From: Macrobrachium rosenbergii
Taxonomy: Eukaryota > Arthropoda > Malacostraca > Decapoda > Palaemonidae
DNA length: 64,000 bases
NCBI RefSeq assembly: GCF_040412425.1
Contig: NC_089767.1
Span: forward strand, 41,337,009 to 41,401,008
Direction: 5' to 3'
The notes beneath the pieces are model-generated. The model was not told where the DNA came from, ran no database searches, and saw only the letters and a list, made by a program, of their open reading frames with translations. Positions 50,659 to 63,040 of this stretch are shown one piece after another. Position 1 is the first letter of the stretch, and every line of letters starts with the position of its first letter. The position numbers and the translations under genes were made by a program.

Positions 50659-50826
50659 AGGAAGGGGCCCTCCACAGCATTCACACAGCTTATTGTTCAT
50701 GGCTGGAACGTGGGATGGAAACTATGACGTCAGCTGAGCAGTAGAAGCATCCGCTCTGAACAAAGACACGAAGATGAATTTCGTAAATCCTTTTAATTTT
50801 TTTTCTTTCCACCTTTTTTTCCTACA

Positions 50827-50921
50827 TTAATAATGCAGCGCAAATCCCACTTGGCCGAGTACATCCGGGGATTTGGCACGTCCTCTGCGGGTTTTGGTTT
50901 TGTCCGGAGTAGAGGAAGTCC
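50827..50921 (-). CDS. Ser/Pro/Arg-rich protein last coding exon
   Basis: The acceptor TCCTTCATTACAG has a good pyrimidine tract. Phase 1 continues from exon d to give GTSSTPDKTKTRRGRAKSPD, VLGQVGFALHY and TAA. A minus-strand AATAAA at 48713-48708 could end the transcript. Confidence 0.66.
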
Positions 50922-51553
50922 CTGTAATGAAGGAATCGTGTTGTAGGAAAGTGTTTTGCCACTTTCTTAATATGATGAGGGGGTGGAAGGCTAACTCTTG
51001 CAGCAACTCACTTAATAACAGGAAAGAAGTATGGACTATCACAAAGCCTCTCTCTCTATCTTGAATGTCTTGAGATTATGAAATATACGTTACGGAATAT
51101 TGCCAAGGTTAATTTCCAAAGCTACGTGTATTTTGCACCGTACATAAACAAGTCTGCTGTCATGGAAGTATGGGTTTCCTTACTCTTGATTACAGTGCTT
51201 TAATGTCTCGAGAATTTGTGGTGTAACCGCGGATAAAACTAGGGGTACAATGAAAATAATGGGTAGCAGTTTATAGAGCTATATGGTTCACTGCAGATTC
51301 TGTCAGTGGATGAACGAATTTATTATAGTGGTACCTACACGTTGCCATCATCTATATCAGTGGTTCTTAACCGGGGGTGCTCGCAAGCCGGTTCCTAAGG
51401 GGTGCGAGGATGCCAATGAATAATTAAAGCAAAAGATATTTTTATATACGCTTGTTATTTTTTTCTGAAAAAATAAAAATAAAATAAAATAGTAATAATA
51501 TTATTATTATTTTTATTTTTATTTTTGCTTAAAAAAATAACATGTGTATATAT

Positions 51554-51644
<91 letters not shown>

Positions 51645-54600
51645 TAATAATTATTATTATTATTTTTTTTTTTTATTTTAGCAATTCAGGGGGTGCGAGA
51701 ACTGACTGCTGATCTGAAAGGGGTGCATAAATTGAAAAGAGTTAGGAACCACCAATCTATATGATAGCAATTCTTCATCTTCGCTGTTTAATGAATGGTA
51801 TATATACTACATTTTGTTAGAAACCGGGTGGGAAGTATTTTTCCTATTAAGCTCTTCTGATTAATTATCTCAGCTGATTACAAAACGTCTGGTAAATTTC
51901 ACTGAACTTTTGCAATTTACAACATAAAATTTCTTGACTGCCTACACAATTAAACCACACACAAAACAGAGCTTACTAAAACATTCCTATTTTTTATTTC
52001 TAGTAGCACCTAGATCATCAAATCTATCTCTAGTTGCATCTAGAATCGAATCTATGTCACCTGAGTGTCATAAAAGCCGCAAGTGTTTAAAGTCTGTCCT
52101 AAACTCCTGTCGACAATACAATCCTGTCAGTCCACTTACATATACCTGGTGTATTTGCCTTCTTGTCGAGGCGAGTCAGGCTGTTGCCTCTCCGTCGTAG
52201 GGGGGCTTTGGTGCCTGCCTTCGCCGCGACCTTGGGTGACCGAAGGCCGGAAGTATCGCCCTCACTCGACGCAGATCCGACTCGGCGGCGGCGGGAGGGG
52301 GGTAGGGCCAACGCCGCCAAACTCGAGCGACGCACCGGAGGCTTCTTGATCGGTCTGGAGGAGAATGGCATGCAAGGGTTCTTATTGACTACTTTGTCTT
52401 AGATCACATTCTGCTTCTTTTTTGTATTTCTTATCGCCTTCTGTTACTTCTTTCAAATGAACACCTGAATATAATTTGGAAGCTTGAATTTCAAGTCAAT
52501 TTTCCCCGTGGTGGGCTCGTTCCATATGAACTGAATCGAACTGAATATAGAATTTAGGCCAAAGGCCAGGCACTGGGACTTATGAGGTCATTCAGCGCTG
52601 GGACGGAAATTGAGAGTAAAAGGTTTGAAAGGTGCAACAGGAGGAAAACCTCGCAGTTGCACTATGAAACAACTGTTAGGAGAGGGTGGAAAGCAAGATG
52701 GAAGAAAGAGAATATGAAAGGAGGTACAGTAAAAGGATCGAAAGTGGTTGCAGCTAGGGGCCTAAGGAGGGGACGCTGCAAAGATCCTTAAGTAATGCCT
52801 ACAGTGCACCGCATGAGGTGCACTGACGGCTCTACACTCCTACGAGGTTTGTTCCGTATGAGTAGGGTTCACCTTCTGAATAACGATAATAACACATGAT
52901 TCAGATTCTAAGGCAATGAAGTTTGACACTGATTATGGACGGAACTGCACCCAGGACTGAAATTCAGAGTATGGAGGGGTGAAACACTACTTCCCTTCAC
53001 AATAACAGGGCTGGGATTCAGATTCCGCCTTACAACTTGACGTTATTAATGTCAAGATTAATATTCCCATTCCTTCACTCGGAACATAAGACTGAGGGTC
53101 GGGTTCTGGGGTGACAGCACTAAGATTAATGACATCTCTCACTTCATATTTAGGCCAGCTTCAGGTTCTTGGGTAAACAGAACCTTAACTAAACCACTCC
53201 TTCGGTCTGGGTACTTGTGGCTGCAACCATTAATGTAAGTGCAGATCTTGGTTGCAACCGGAGAGATGTCTCAAGAATTTGTATTTCATAAACGGTGGGT
53301 CATACAGGTTACATATATTTGCTTGTAATTATTTAGGCTTCATATTATGCGTCTTTACTTTTATCAAAATTCTTTACTAATGATACAGGCTCCATTTTAA
53401 TTTTGAGTCCAAAATTACCTATCTTGAATTGAGCTCTACATAGCAAATGGCACTTACAGATAAGTTACTCAAACTACAACCAATGAACCAATGTATAGGA
53501 TATACTCTATTATCATGACGAAAAACAAAGGAGGGATTGGGAACATGACTGCCACGAAAAATGCAATTAGCATTTACTTTCATTTCAAAGAACATTTCAA
53601 CCGTGCAGTGGTACAGATCTCTCACAAGGCGTTACTGGCCTATACAGCGAGATCATGATGCCTAAAAATTTTCTTGAAACGAGAGAGAGGACAAGTTAGC
53701 CCGTAATTACTTCTAGACATACATATATATACATATCTCTCTGAATTAAATTTCCCGTACGTTCTTTTTTTAAAAATGACATCAGAACTGATATATCTTG
53801 GCCTTAAAATACGACAAAGACAAAAGTGGTGTACGCTGTTCACAAGACACGTCACTCGTACAAGCACAAACGAAATTTCACTCGAGAAAGCACAAACAAA
53901 TGAGACTGAGAGACAGGTCATTATTACACTTGAGACAGCGTGACTCACATAGTTTATGTAATCAGAACGGTTAATATTATTCCAACTTTTGGTTATCAAA
54001 TTACAGCTAAAACATGGTTTACTGTAAATATTTCATTTTACAGCTACAGAAACTTATTTTTCCTTTTTTCTATAGAGTTGATCATTATCACTGACCGACC
54101 AAACCACCCAGTTAAAATTGAAAACTTTTTGGGGCTAGAGGACGGCATCTGCCATAGAGTTAAGTTTTTATTTATGTTTTTAATTGTAACTACAACAACA
54201 GTTTTGATAATAATAATAGATGTTGAAGGAGCAGCCGTAGTAAGAATATCAATGTTTAAAAAATATAGGAAAAATGTGTGAACATCTAATTTCTTTTCGC
54301 ACACATCAAACATAACCAACAAGTATAGGGGAAAGGAATTTGTCTGAACGCTCAGTGAAAAATACAATTGCATATTTTGAACGCTCCGTGAAAAATACAA
54401 TTGCATGGTTACATATATATAACTCGCTGCTTATTTATCGATTCCGGAGGCAATCACTGTAACTATGAGCCAACTTTGTCTCAAACTGCAACACTATCGA
54501 AAGCACACGTCACGAAGTTTTTGTTGGATGACTGCAAATCACACGTGAGATGTAAAACACACTGGTTGACGACAATCACTATTTTCATGTCAACAAAAGG

Positions 54601-56288
54601 CGACAAAAACACAGCATTCCTTCTTACCTTTACACGGTTTAACAGTATTTCACGAGGTATTAATCATCACCACACTTAGCTGCCACACACAAGTTCCGCT
54701 GCAAAATTTCCATTCTGATATATTGCTTTTAAAGCAGATAAGAACGCTTCACTTACATTCGGCTGATTTCATGACATAAACACAATTACGTGGTTACTTC
54801 GAATCCACCTCCGATGAAGTAGGGTCCTTGTAGAAACTCAAAGAAACAGAGTTTATCAAAACGATCCAACTAACGGAAAACTCAACAAACACAGAAGCCA
54901 TGCAAACAAGCGGTAAACGCCGTGCAGGATGTGTGTGTCTGCGTTCTAACCCCACAGTGAAATTTTTTCCGTGGCATACCAACCTAGCTTTCGTGGAGGG
55001 GCTCTCCAGTCGAAGGCTCGCTACAGATACGCTATCATCACTGGGGCATGCCAGGGATCTGCAACCGATTAAGGAGGGGTCCAAATCATGCCTCAGGTCA
55101 TAATCTAAGTGGTAATCGTGGTGCTTATCTCAGGTCAACCTCACAGACTGGCATACACTCTGGGTCAAGCTATCTGCGAGATTCATTGACACCCAGCGGA
55201 GGGTTCTACTCTAACCTCTCTGTCAACAGAGGTCATGCCTCAGGTCATAATCTAAGTGGTTATCGTGGTACTCATCTCAGGTCAACCTCACAGATTGGCA
55301 TACACTCTGGGCCAAGCTATCTGCGAGATTCACTGATAGCCAGAACAGAGGGTTCTACTCTAACCGCTCTGTCGACAGAGGCCATACTGGCTCTTACACT
55401 TTCCCGCACTTAGAGTCACTTATTTTCTTGCATCGTGTGCCACTTGATGATACGTATCAATAATATCCATCATCTAAACATGCTGATATTTATGTGGAAC
55501 TTGATCTTAAAGTGGCAAATAAATCGTCTACGCATGCTATTGCCAAATGCACAGCTAAGTGAATCATTCATACTAAGGGCCAATACAAGATTATGTAATC
55601 TGCGTCTTTACGTTCATACTGAGTGTGATTTTTTCTACCTTCATGAGTTCTAATGAGCACCTCTTCAACGATTCATACTTTGCACTATTAAAATTAAGTA
55701 GCAAAAGAATATTACTGTGATGACGACTTGTTAGTGATAACAAGCATATGTAAAACAAAACTACTTATCTACAAAGTCAGATGGATGAGTTATTGAACTA
55801 TTAAACATGTAAACATGCTCATGAATTTTCACTAGTTAAGAAAGCCACATAAGTAAAAAAAAAAAAAAACATTGACAGCATATATTTTTTTATAAAACGT
55901 TATCGAATAATTCTAAAGGACGAGAATGCCATGCCATATATTTTCCATGCTGTTACTATATATACCAATAATATATATTTATATTTATAAAGCATAATTA
56001 TATCTACAGTGTCTGGAAGTACAACACCACAGCTTCTTTATTAAAGTTGGATGCGTCTGTATATTTAAAAACTGAAATATTTTTAAAGAGTTTAAACCTT
56101 CATATTTTATAAGAAGATTATAAAATAATTTTCATTCAAAATAAACCCTTCTAGGAAGTTCTATTTTGTCAGACCTAAAACTAAAAGAAAAAATAATGGA
56201 CTCCGTAGAGCAGCGAAGTTAGCTTTCGGTGTCTACAAATTGCTGTAGTGAGCAGAATTTACTACAGTCAGCCAAAATTAGATGTGAC

Positions 56289-56347
<59 letters not shown>

Positions 56348-58200
56348 TTATTATTATTATCATTATATTATTAATACAATGAAGCAGATCGCAATTACGC
56401 AAGCACCAGACACAATAATAAAAATCTAAGATAAAAAATTATCCCGGGCGGAGAGAATGCAAATAATAATAATAATAATAATAATGAAGTTACTTATTAT
56501 TATTACTATTATTATTACGGAAAGCTGATCATAATTAGGCTACACAAGTAACAGCCGCAACAATAAAAATATAGATGAAAAAATTATTCTCGACAGAGAA
56601 TCAAAACAACGTGAAAAAAATCTAATAACACTTGAGCAAAAGAAAATATGAACACAAATACACGTAAACAAAAACAAAAACAAAAAACATGAATTGCTCG
56701 TAATCAAATATCCTGTAACAAACATAGAAAACGTAATAGCTGTAACATAGAAAACGCAATTACGTAAACAAACATAGAAAACGTAACCCCGGATCGTCTT
56801 GGATCCTTCGTACCCTTGACTTAATCAGTAAGGACGCACTGACCTTCTCCTGATTGCGTTGGGGAGTCCGGGCGAGTCCGGCGAGTCCTTGATGTCATCG
56901 ATGGCGTCGACGGAAGAGTGGCGGTTAATGGGCGTGAGTCCTTGCGAGCCACGGCGTCTGGAAAGTCACAGAGAATTGTAATCTAGGATACGTCACAGCA
57001 AGGTCCTCTAAATCTCTCAATACATTTAAGGGACCTTGCGTCACAGGTGAGAGGGGGCGAAATCACGGAGTTGGAGCGAGACCGATTAATGATTCTTCAG
57101 TCATAAAATGTGAATCCCTACAACTAAGAGGGCAATTTTCATCTTCCTATAGAATCAGAATTTATTTACCGAGTAACAATCATATATAAAAAACAAAAGA
57201 AAATGAGAATCACTACAACTAAGAGGACAATTTTCATCTTCCCATTCAAACAGAATCGTTTAACGAGTAAGAATCATAAATAAAACATTAAAGAAAGTGA
57301 GAATCACTACATCAAGATGGGTATAACTTCCATCTTCCAAATAAATCTAAAGTCGTTTTGCGGACAAAGAATCATTAATAAAACACACAAGAAAATGAGA
57401 ATCACTACAAATAGCTATGTATAACCTTCATCCCCCAATTAAATCAAAAGGCATTTCACGGGCAAGAATCATAAATGAGACACAAAAGAATCATTATTGT
57501 AACCCAGGAGAAAGTCGAGTCACTCTACTGTAAGTAAGAACTATTATTACAGATCTTTCAGGAACTAGAACGGATAAGGAAGAATCATTATACATTCAAG
57601 TGCGTGAATCACTGGTTAACCATAAACGAGAATCATTAATCCTAATGAAGAAGCACAAGGGTAGTTAATGAATCATTTGAAACGATTCCCAAATTTGAGA
57701 TGCAAGGACCTCTACTCAAAGCCAAAAGGAACATCTGAATTTCTGATTATGCGTCTTTTCAAGAAATTTACGAGACAAACCAGAATTATTTCAATATTTC
57801 AGTAATAAAATAATCACATGAAAACAACTATTGCTATAAAGACACAGGGAGTACCACACCTGGCCGAGTTGGGCAGACTTCACCAGAAGTTTGAAAATGT
57901 TCAAAAGTTGACAGATGAATCCCGAACATACACCAGTAAGCATCTGCCCTCCCAAGTTACTCTTAGAGTTCTCACATAAGACTTTCCCTGAGTGAACCCG
58001 TCCCACCACTCGGCCAGGTGTGAGATTAGCTCCAGAACGAGGACTTCACCCACCTGGCGATGATGGAGCTGATGTTCTTGAGGCCGTGTCGTAGTTCAAA
58101 CGGATCTGGATCGGGTGAATTGCTAGGAAGGGCACCAGATATGGGCGGCAGGGAGGGAACGCGGGAACTGGCCGTACCAGGGGCAGAGGATGACGCCGAA
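50827..58200 (-). CDS. Ser/Pro/Arg-rich protein, C-terminal four exons (5' part not found)
   Basis: Minus-strand exons 58200-58054, 56957-56844, 52354-52146 and 50921-50827 join in phase (2, 2, 1) into about 188 codons ending in TAA. Acceptors and donors are consensus: GTCTATCAG / AG|GTGGGT, GACTTTCCAG / AG|GTCAGT, TCTCCTCCAG / CAG|GTATAT, TTCATTACAG. The product is hydrophilic, basic and probably disordered: PFELRHGLKNISSIIAR, TPINRHSSVDAIDDIKDSPD, PIKKPPVRRSSLAALALPP, TRRGRAKSPDVLGQ, ending VGFALHY. Several RRxS motifs suggest phosphorylation by basophilic kinases. GC-rich exons stand out from AT-rich introns. I do not recognise the family; a C-terminal regulatory tail of a cytoskeletal, channel or signalling protein is possible. 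The upstream exon(s) supplying the first two bases of the codon completed at 58200 were not identified. Confidence 0.72.
51358..51754. mobile_element. hAT-type MITE with 8-bp target duplication and A/T-rich core
   Basis: It starts CAGTGGTTCTTAACCGGGGG and ends with a diverged inverse (GTTAGGAACCACCA). The direct repeat ATCTATAT flanks it at 51350-51357 and 51755-51762. The core holds (TAC)n and (TAA)n microsatellites at about 51554-51640. It lies between exon d and the last exon of the Ser/Pro/Arg-rich gene. Confidence 0.85.
52146..52354 (-). CDS. Ser/Pro/Arg-rich protein exon d
   Basis: The acceptor is TCTCCTCCAG and the donor is CCAG|GTATAT. It encodes 69 residues: PIKKPPVRRSSLAALALPPS, a run of four arginines, SASSEGDTSGLRSPKVAAKA and RRRGNSLTRLDKKANTP. 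Its GC content is far above its surroundings. Confidence 0.74.
52530..52850 (+). mobile_element. SINE-like dispersed repeat, near-intact copy
   Basis: It includes aggccaaaggccaggcactg, aggaggaaaacctcgcagtt and a 3' gcatgaggtgcactgacggc. It is flanked by an imperfect 11-bp direct repeat, gttccatatga / gttccgtatga, at 52519-52529 and 52851-52861. Related copies occur at about 11.1 and 34.4 kb. Confidence 0.65.
55087..55395. repeat. 147-bp tandem duplication
   Basis: catgcctcaggtcataatct begins at 55087 and 55234. The second unit carries substitutions and a net 2-bp length change near its end. It is intronic to the Ser/Pro/Arg-rich gene. Confidence 0.8.
56288..56348. repeat. (ATA)n trinucleotide repeat
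   Basis: About 20 units, followed by an inverted TTATTATTAT tract that could fold back. Confidence 0.95.
56844..56957 (-). CDS. Ser/Pro/Arg-rich protein exon c
   Basis: The acceptor is GACTTTCCAG and the donor is AGAAG|GTCAGT. It encodes RRGSQGLTPINRHSSVDAID and then SPDSPGLPNAIRR. No stop in frame; codon third positions are rich in G/C. Confidence 0.72.
57105..57490. repeat. Tandem repeat of about 96 bp, four diverged copies
   Basis: Each unit has gaatcactacaactaagagg-like, ttcatcttcc and gagtaagaatcataaat segments. It lies in an intron of the Ser/Pro/Arg-rich gene. Confidence 0.7.
58054..58200 (-). CDS. Ser/Pro/Arg-rich protein exon b
   Basis: It begins in phase 2 after GTCTATCAG. It encodes SASSSAPGTASSRVPSLPP and then FELRHGLKNISSIIA, with donor AG|GTGGGT. 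Confidence 0.68.
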
Positions 58201-59326
58201 CTGATAGACAAATGCCCAAGGAGCCAGGGCGATGCCCCACGAGGGAAGCACCACCCGTGCCCGAGGGGGTATAAGGAGTCAGACACGTGACACACTCAAG
58301 GGTCACGGACAGGACACCCTTATGAGGTCATGACTAGCAGCCTTGGGGCATGGGTCATTTCCCTGACGTCTCTCAAACCCACCTGACTAGATTCCCCCCT
58401 TCCAGTAAGGGCGTTGTAATTTTTGTTGTTCCCTTTAGTACTGGGTGTCGATAAAGAACCTAACTGTGGTTAGGGACTGAGTCTTTATAGAAAGGAGTAT
58501 GGAAACTGTCAGACCATCTCTGTAGCGCAGGACTTCTTTATCAAATAGGAACTCTTAGATCTGAAATGCTTCTAATGAAACTGTGAAACTGGACAAAATG
58601 AGTGTGGATCCCGATCTAAGTGGGTGTCCTATCCATAACTGGCTTCAATAATCTCACGTAAAGTAACACAATGCAATAAATCATGTACATGCATACATTT
58701 CATACTGCCATACATATAACAGCCGCCATTGACATGTTAGCATAAACGCTGACTGGGTCATCTCAGGTCAAGACCAACCGTGTCGTGACAAAAAAAAACA
58801 TCAACATACTTGACTATGTTCTCTAATATTGAGGTGCCTTTTTCATGACTGACATGCAGATATTAGTGGTATCACACAACTGCTTTGGCTTAGATTACTG
58901 TGCCGGAATCTAACCTAGACTTAACTACGAATAGAAACACTGACTACGTGTAATTGAATAAGGATGACTACAGTGAAGGGGGGACCTCCTGCAAGAGGCA
59001 AAGCTTAGCTTGTTTTAGGGGACAGGAAAGTTGTTCCAGCTCGCCTATACTGAAAGATCACTGGATTTCGCAGATGGCTATGAATGTCTTAACCTTAGCC
59101 ATCTGTCCAAGCGAAGTATATTTGAAGTAATTCGTATAAAAACTACAGTGCATAACGACGTATAAGACTAGAGTTGGAGGAGCTGGAAATGAAATGACCA
59201 GCTTGGTTCTGGTCTTGGAATCTACAAGCAAACTTTTCTAACACGACTGGGACAAGCTGTCTACAGTGACAAGATGCTACAGTGGTAAGAGCCCTTGACA
59301 GCCAACCCTTCATCTACTGGGACTGG

Positions 59327-59657
59327 CTAGCGAGAAGCACCAATTGGAGGGAGATGGTCGGGGACGTTCTTAGAGGAAGTGGCACTACTGGGGGCCGATT
59401 TCGACTGTCCGGACACGGTGGGTGGCAGGGTGGGCACTTGGGAACTCGAGGAGGACCCTGGGCGGGAGTTCTTAGGGGTTCGGGGGAGAGACGAGGTGCG
59501 GGATCCTGGTGCCGAGGCTGGCTCCGAGGGGCGCCGGTGGTTCAAGAGGTAGTTGTTGAGGCCAGACGAAATCAGGCTGCGGCGGTCCTGGCCTGAGACG
59601 CTACTGGAACGGCGGTGGGCAAGAGGTGGCAAACTGTCACGTCCTGAGCCCGCGGAA
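59327..59657 (-). CDS. Possible alternative terminal exon of the Ser/Pro/Arg-rich gene
   Basis: After the acceptor CTTCCTGGCAG, and in the same phase as exon b, an open frame of about 109 codons runs to TAG. It is GC-rich and of similar composition (GRDSLPPLAHRRSSSVSGQD, RRSLISSGLNNYLLNHRRPS, SLPRTPKNSRPGSSSSS). No good donor occurs inside it, so it is best read as an alternative C terminus. It could instead belong to a neighbouring gene. Confidence 0.45.
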
Positions 59658-60664
59658 CTGCCAGGAAGACTTAGTGGTCACAGGTGACCTAATCTGACCC
59701 CCTCCTTCTTTTTATTTACTTGAATCTCTTTCTGACCAAATCAGTTATATACTCCTTCGCCATTCCCCTCCAGTTAGTCAAAAAAAGGGACCTGTGTCTC
59801 GAATAAAGTTGTTCTCTTGTCTTTGTAAACAGTCACCTTTCTCTTTCGTTTTCACGCAAGTCTGACATCCGAGCCTTTTCGTACAGCATGTATACTTCTA
59901 CGTCTTTCATCACATCCTCTGTCATAAAGTCTAGATATGCATGTTTTCTCAACAGTAAATGATTTCTAAATCTGTCACTCCAAAAACTCTGCTTTTCAAA
60001 GAGGAAAAAGTAATAAATCTCTCTTTACATATATTCCTTTACTTTCTCCCCTATATCATCTACTCCAACTCTTTTCCAAACAAATGCAATTCTCCTCAGC
60101 TTCATTCCTTCATTCATTACGTTTCTGTACAGACATACTTTCCTTAATGGGTTTGCTAAATAAAAAATAAAAAATGAAACTTTAAAACAGTCCAATAATT
60201 CTACCACTGAACAGCAGATTTTACTGCTCACTCTGATGTCAGCAGGTGAATTATGTGAGTTTATAACCGACGTGAATGTGCACTGGTTTTTTTTAAATTC
60301 AAAACTGTAAATTCTGCACTTCGACCCTTGCGGCGCTTTTCCCAATCTTAATAATCTTTTTGCAAAAACATGAACTTCAATGCATAATTTATTTCAAAAT
60401 AAACACGAAAAATATGATACCGAAATACAATGTTATGAAGAAAGATTGACATACATAGTAAAAAAAAAAAAATAAGGAGTATTTAGACATACGTATTTTT
60501 AGCAGTACATAAAGGCAAAAGCACCCTGTGCATGTATGAAAAACTTTTGTAAATAAACGTATAATAAGAACAGAGAGATAAAGCGAAGCAAACCCACACC
60601 AATATTATAAAACCGACGCACAGAACAGACACAAACGTAGAAAAATTCACATTCGTTACAAATC

Positions 60665-60668
<4 letters not shown>

Positions 60669-60724
<56 letters not shown>

Positions 60725-60793
60725 AAACGAATTGGGTGGGTTAGAATGTTAAGGTTCCTTCAATTAGGAAGTGCAGGAGAAAATAAGGTAAAT

Positions 60794-60831
<38 letters not shown>

Positions 60832-60900
60832 AAACGAGTTGGGTGGGTTAGAATGTTAAGGTTCCTTTAATTTAGGAAGTGCAGGAGAAGATAAGGTAAA

Positions 60901-60985
<85 letters not shown>

Positions 60986-61055
60986 AAACGAGTTGGATGG
61001 GTTAGAATGTTAAGGTTCCTTCAATTTAGGAAGTGCACGAGAAAATAAAGTAAAT

Positions 61056-61126
<71 letters not shown>
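60669..61126. repeat. (GA)n blocks separated by a 75-bp repeated spacer
   Basis: Four long GA tracts (60669-60721, 60798-60829, 60905-60983, 61059-61126) are separated by three near-identical spacers beginning accaaacgarttggrtggg and ending gtaaatgt.agag. Confidence 0.88.
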
Positions 61127-61129
<3 letters not shown>

Positions 61130-61364
61130 AACCTTATCCAGAACACACAACGAGACATATATTTTCACAGGCAAGGGAGGTGTGGTGGTCACTGGCCGAC
61201 TTCTTACTGAGTTCACTCATCTCGCATTGGGCGAAGGTACACATTTGAATTTTGGATCTAATCAAGTGCCTCTAAAATCATCTTGCCTGTGCTGGTGTAA
61301 CCTTAGCACAGTATGGGTAGTACAAGGTATTTGACATCAATGGAAAAATACATCTACAAGCATG

Positions 61365-61545
61365 AATGATGATGCTCATTGTGAGGACAATTCAAAAATA
61401 AATAAAATAATTAAATATGTAAATAATGATGCTCATTGTGAGGACAATTCAAAAACAAATTAATAGAATAATTAAATATATAAATAATGATGCTCATTGT
61501 GAGGACAAAAATAAATAAATAAAATAAATAAGTATATAAAATGAA
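61365..61545. repeat. 58-60-bp tandem repeat, three copies
   Basis: gatgctcattgtgaggac recurs at 61371, 61429 and 61489, followed by A/T-rich aaataaataaaataatt-type sequence. Confidence 0.8.
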
Positions 61546-62057
61546 GTATTTGTCGCCTGTGAAGCGGTTTATAAAATTAATGAAAACAAAATAAGGTTCA
61601 CATCACGATAACTTAATGAAATAATGGAAAATGAACGACAGTAGCTTCAAATTAAGATCAAATCTTTTATGAGCTATCACCAATATTCCAAAGGCGGGTA
61701 ATTCAGGAATGATTACTAATAACAAAACTTTGTGACGTGACTCGTTGTTATGTTATCACTGCAATGTTCAAGCTTCTAAAAAACTCTGTGAAAGCAACTA
61801 CGGGATAAATATGCTGACGACACATAGTACTTTAACAAAACGACAACATCTAAAAATTTCATGTGTACTAAGTCCTTCTTTTTTTGTGATGAAATTAGAA
61901 AGTACGTAATTTCTCTCTTATTAAAGAGAATCTATGGTTAGTGCTGGTCATGATTAGTGTTCTAATACAAAGTACTTTACAAGCCAAGGGCTGCTAATCG
62001 CTTACTTTACAAGCCAAGGGCTGCTAATTGCTAAGACATGATACCATAAGGCTACAG

Positions 62058-62618
62058 CTGACACCACATACACTACAGTGGCCTGTCAAAAGGTGTATTG
62101 TACAGTAGCTGACACCACATACACTACAGTGGCCTGTCAGAAGGTATATTGTACAGTGGCTGACACCACATACACTACAGTGGCCTGTCAAAAGGTGTAT
62201 TGTACAGTAGCTGACACCACATACACTACAGTGGCCTGTCAGAAGGTATATTGTACAGTGGCTGACACCACATACACTACAGTGGCCTGTCAAAAGGTGT
62301 ATTGTACAGTAGCTGACACCACATACACTACAGTGGCCTGTCAGAAAGTATATTGTACAGTGGCTGACACCACATACACTACAGTGGCCTGTCAGAAAGT
62401 ATATTGAACAGTGGCTGACACCAAATACACTACAGTGGCCTGTCAGAAAGTATATTGAACAGTGGCTGACACCACATACACTACAGTGGCCTGTCAGAAA
62501 GTATATTGAACAGTGGCTGACACCAAATACACTACAGTGGCCTGCCAGAAAGTATATTGAACAGTGGCTGACACCACATACACTACAGTGGCCTGTCAGA
62601 AGGTGTATATTACACTGT
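62058..62618. repeat. 51-bp minisatellite, 11 units
   Basis: Units begin ctgacaccacatacactaca at 62058, 62109 and every 51 bp to 62568. Early units alternate two variants, giving a 102-bp higher-order period. Because 51 is divisible by 3 the array stays open in both directions, including a 249-codon minus frame (62773-62024) with a 17-residue repeat (GHCSVCGVSHCTIYLLT). Confidence 0.9.
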
Positions 62619-62704
62619 ACAGTATCTGGACAAGAACACCTGAGCATTACCTGAAGAAGGGTGGCACTAGAAGACTGCCAGCCAGGCCAAGCAACAGCCC
62701 ATTC

Positions 62705-63040
62705 ATGGCAACAGGAAACAAGCAAAAATGATAGAAATATGGAATAAGAAAAAATTACAGCAATAGGAAACAATAAAAAAAATTATAGCAATGGGAAATG
62801 AGAAAAAATTATAGCAACAGGAAATAAGAGAAAATTATAGGAATGGGAAACACGAAAAAATTACAGCAATAGGAAACAATAAATAATTATAGCAATAGGA
62901 AACAAGAAAAAAATCTTAGCAATGGGAAAAAAGAAAAATCTTAGCAATAGGAAACAAGAAAAAATTATAGCAATAGGAAATTAGAAAAAATTACAGCAAT
63001 TGGAAAAGAAAAATGACAGCAATAGGAAACAAAAAAAAAA
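62705..63040. repeat. AT-rich minisatellite of about 27 bp
   Basis: About a dozen imperfect units of agcaataggaaacaagaaaa followed by attat/attac. Confidence 0.75.

Larger units (their letters stand above)
48690..50826 (-). other. Probable long 3'UTR of the Ser/Pro/Arg-rich gene
   Basis: AT-rich sequence without exon-like frames follows the TAA. On the minus strand AATAAA occurs at 49396-49391 and, in a good context, at 48713-48708. It includes a (TA)n array at 49917-49997. The extent is inferred only from these signals. Confidence 0.3.

Noticed and set aside
62058..62618. Regular direct repeats resembling a CRISPR array
   Set aside because: Units are contiguous 51-bp tandem copies with no unique spacers, in a eukaryotic genome.
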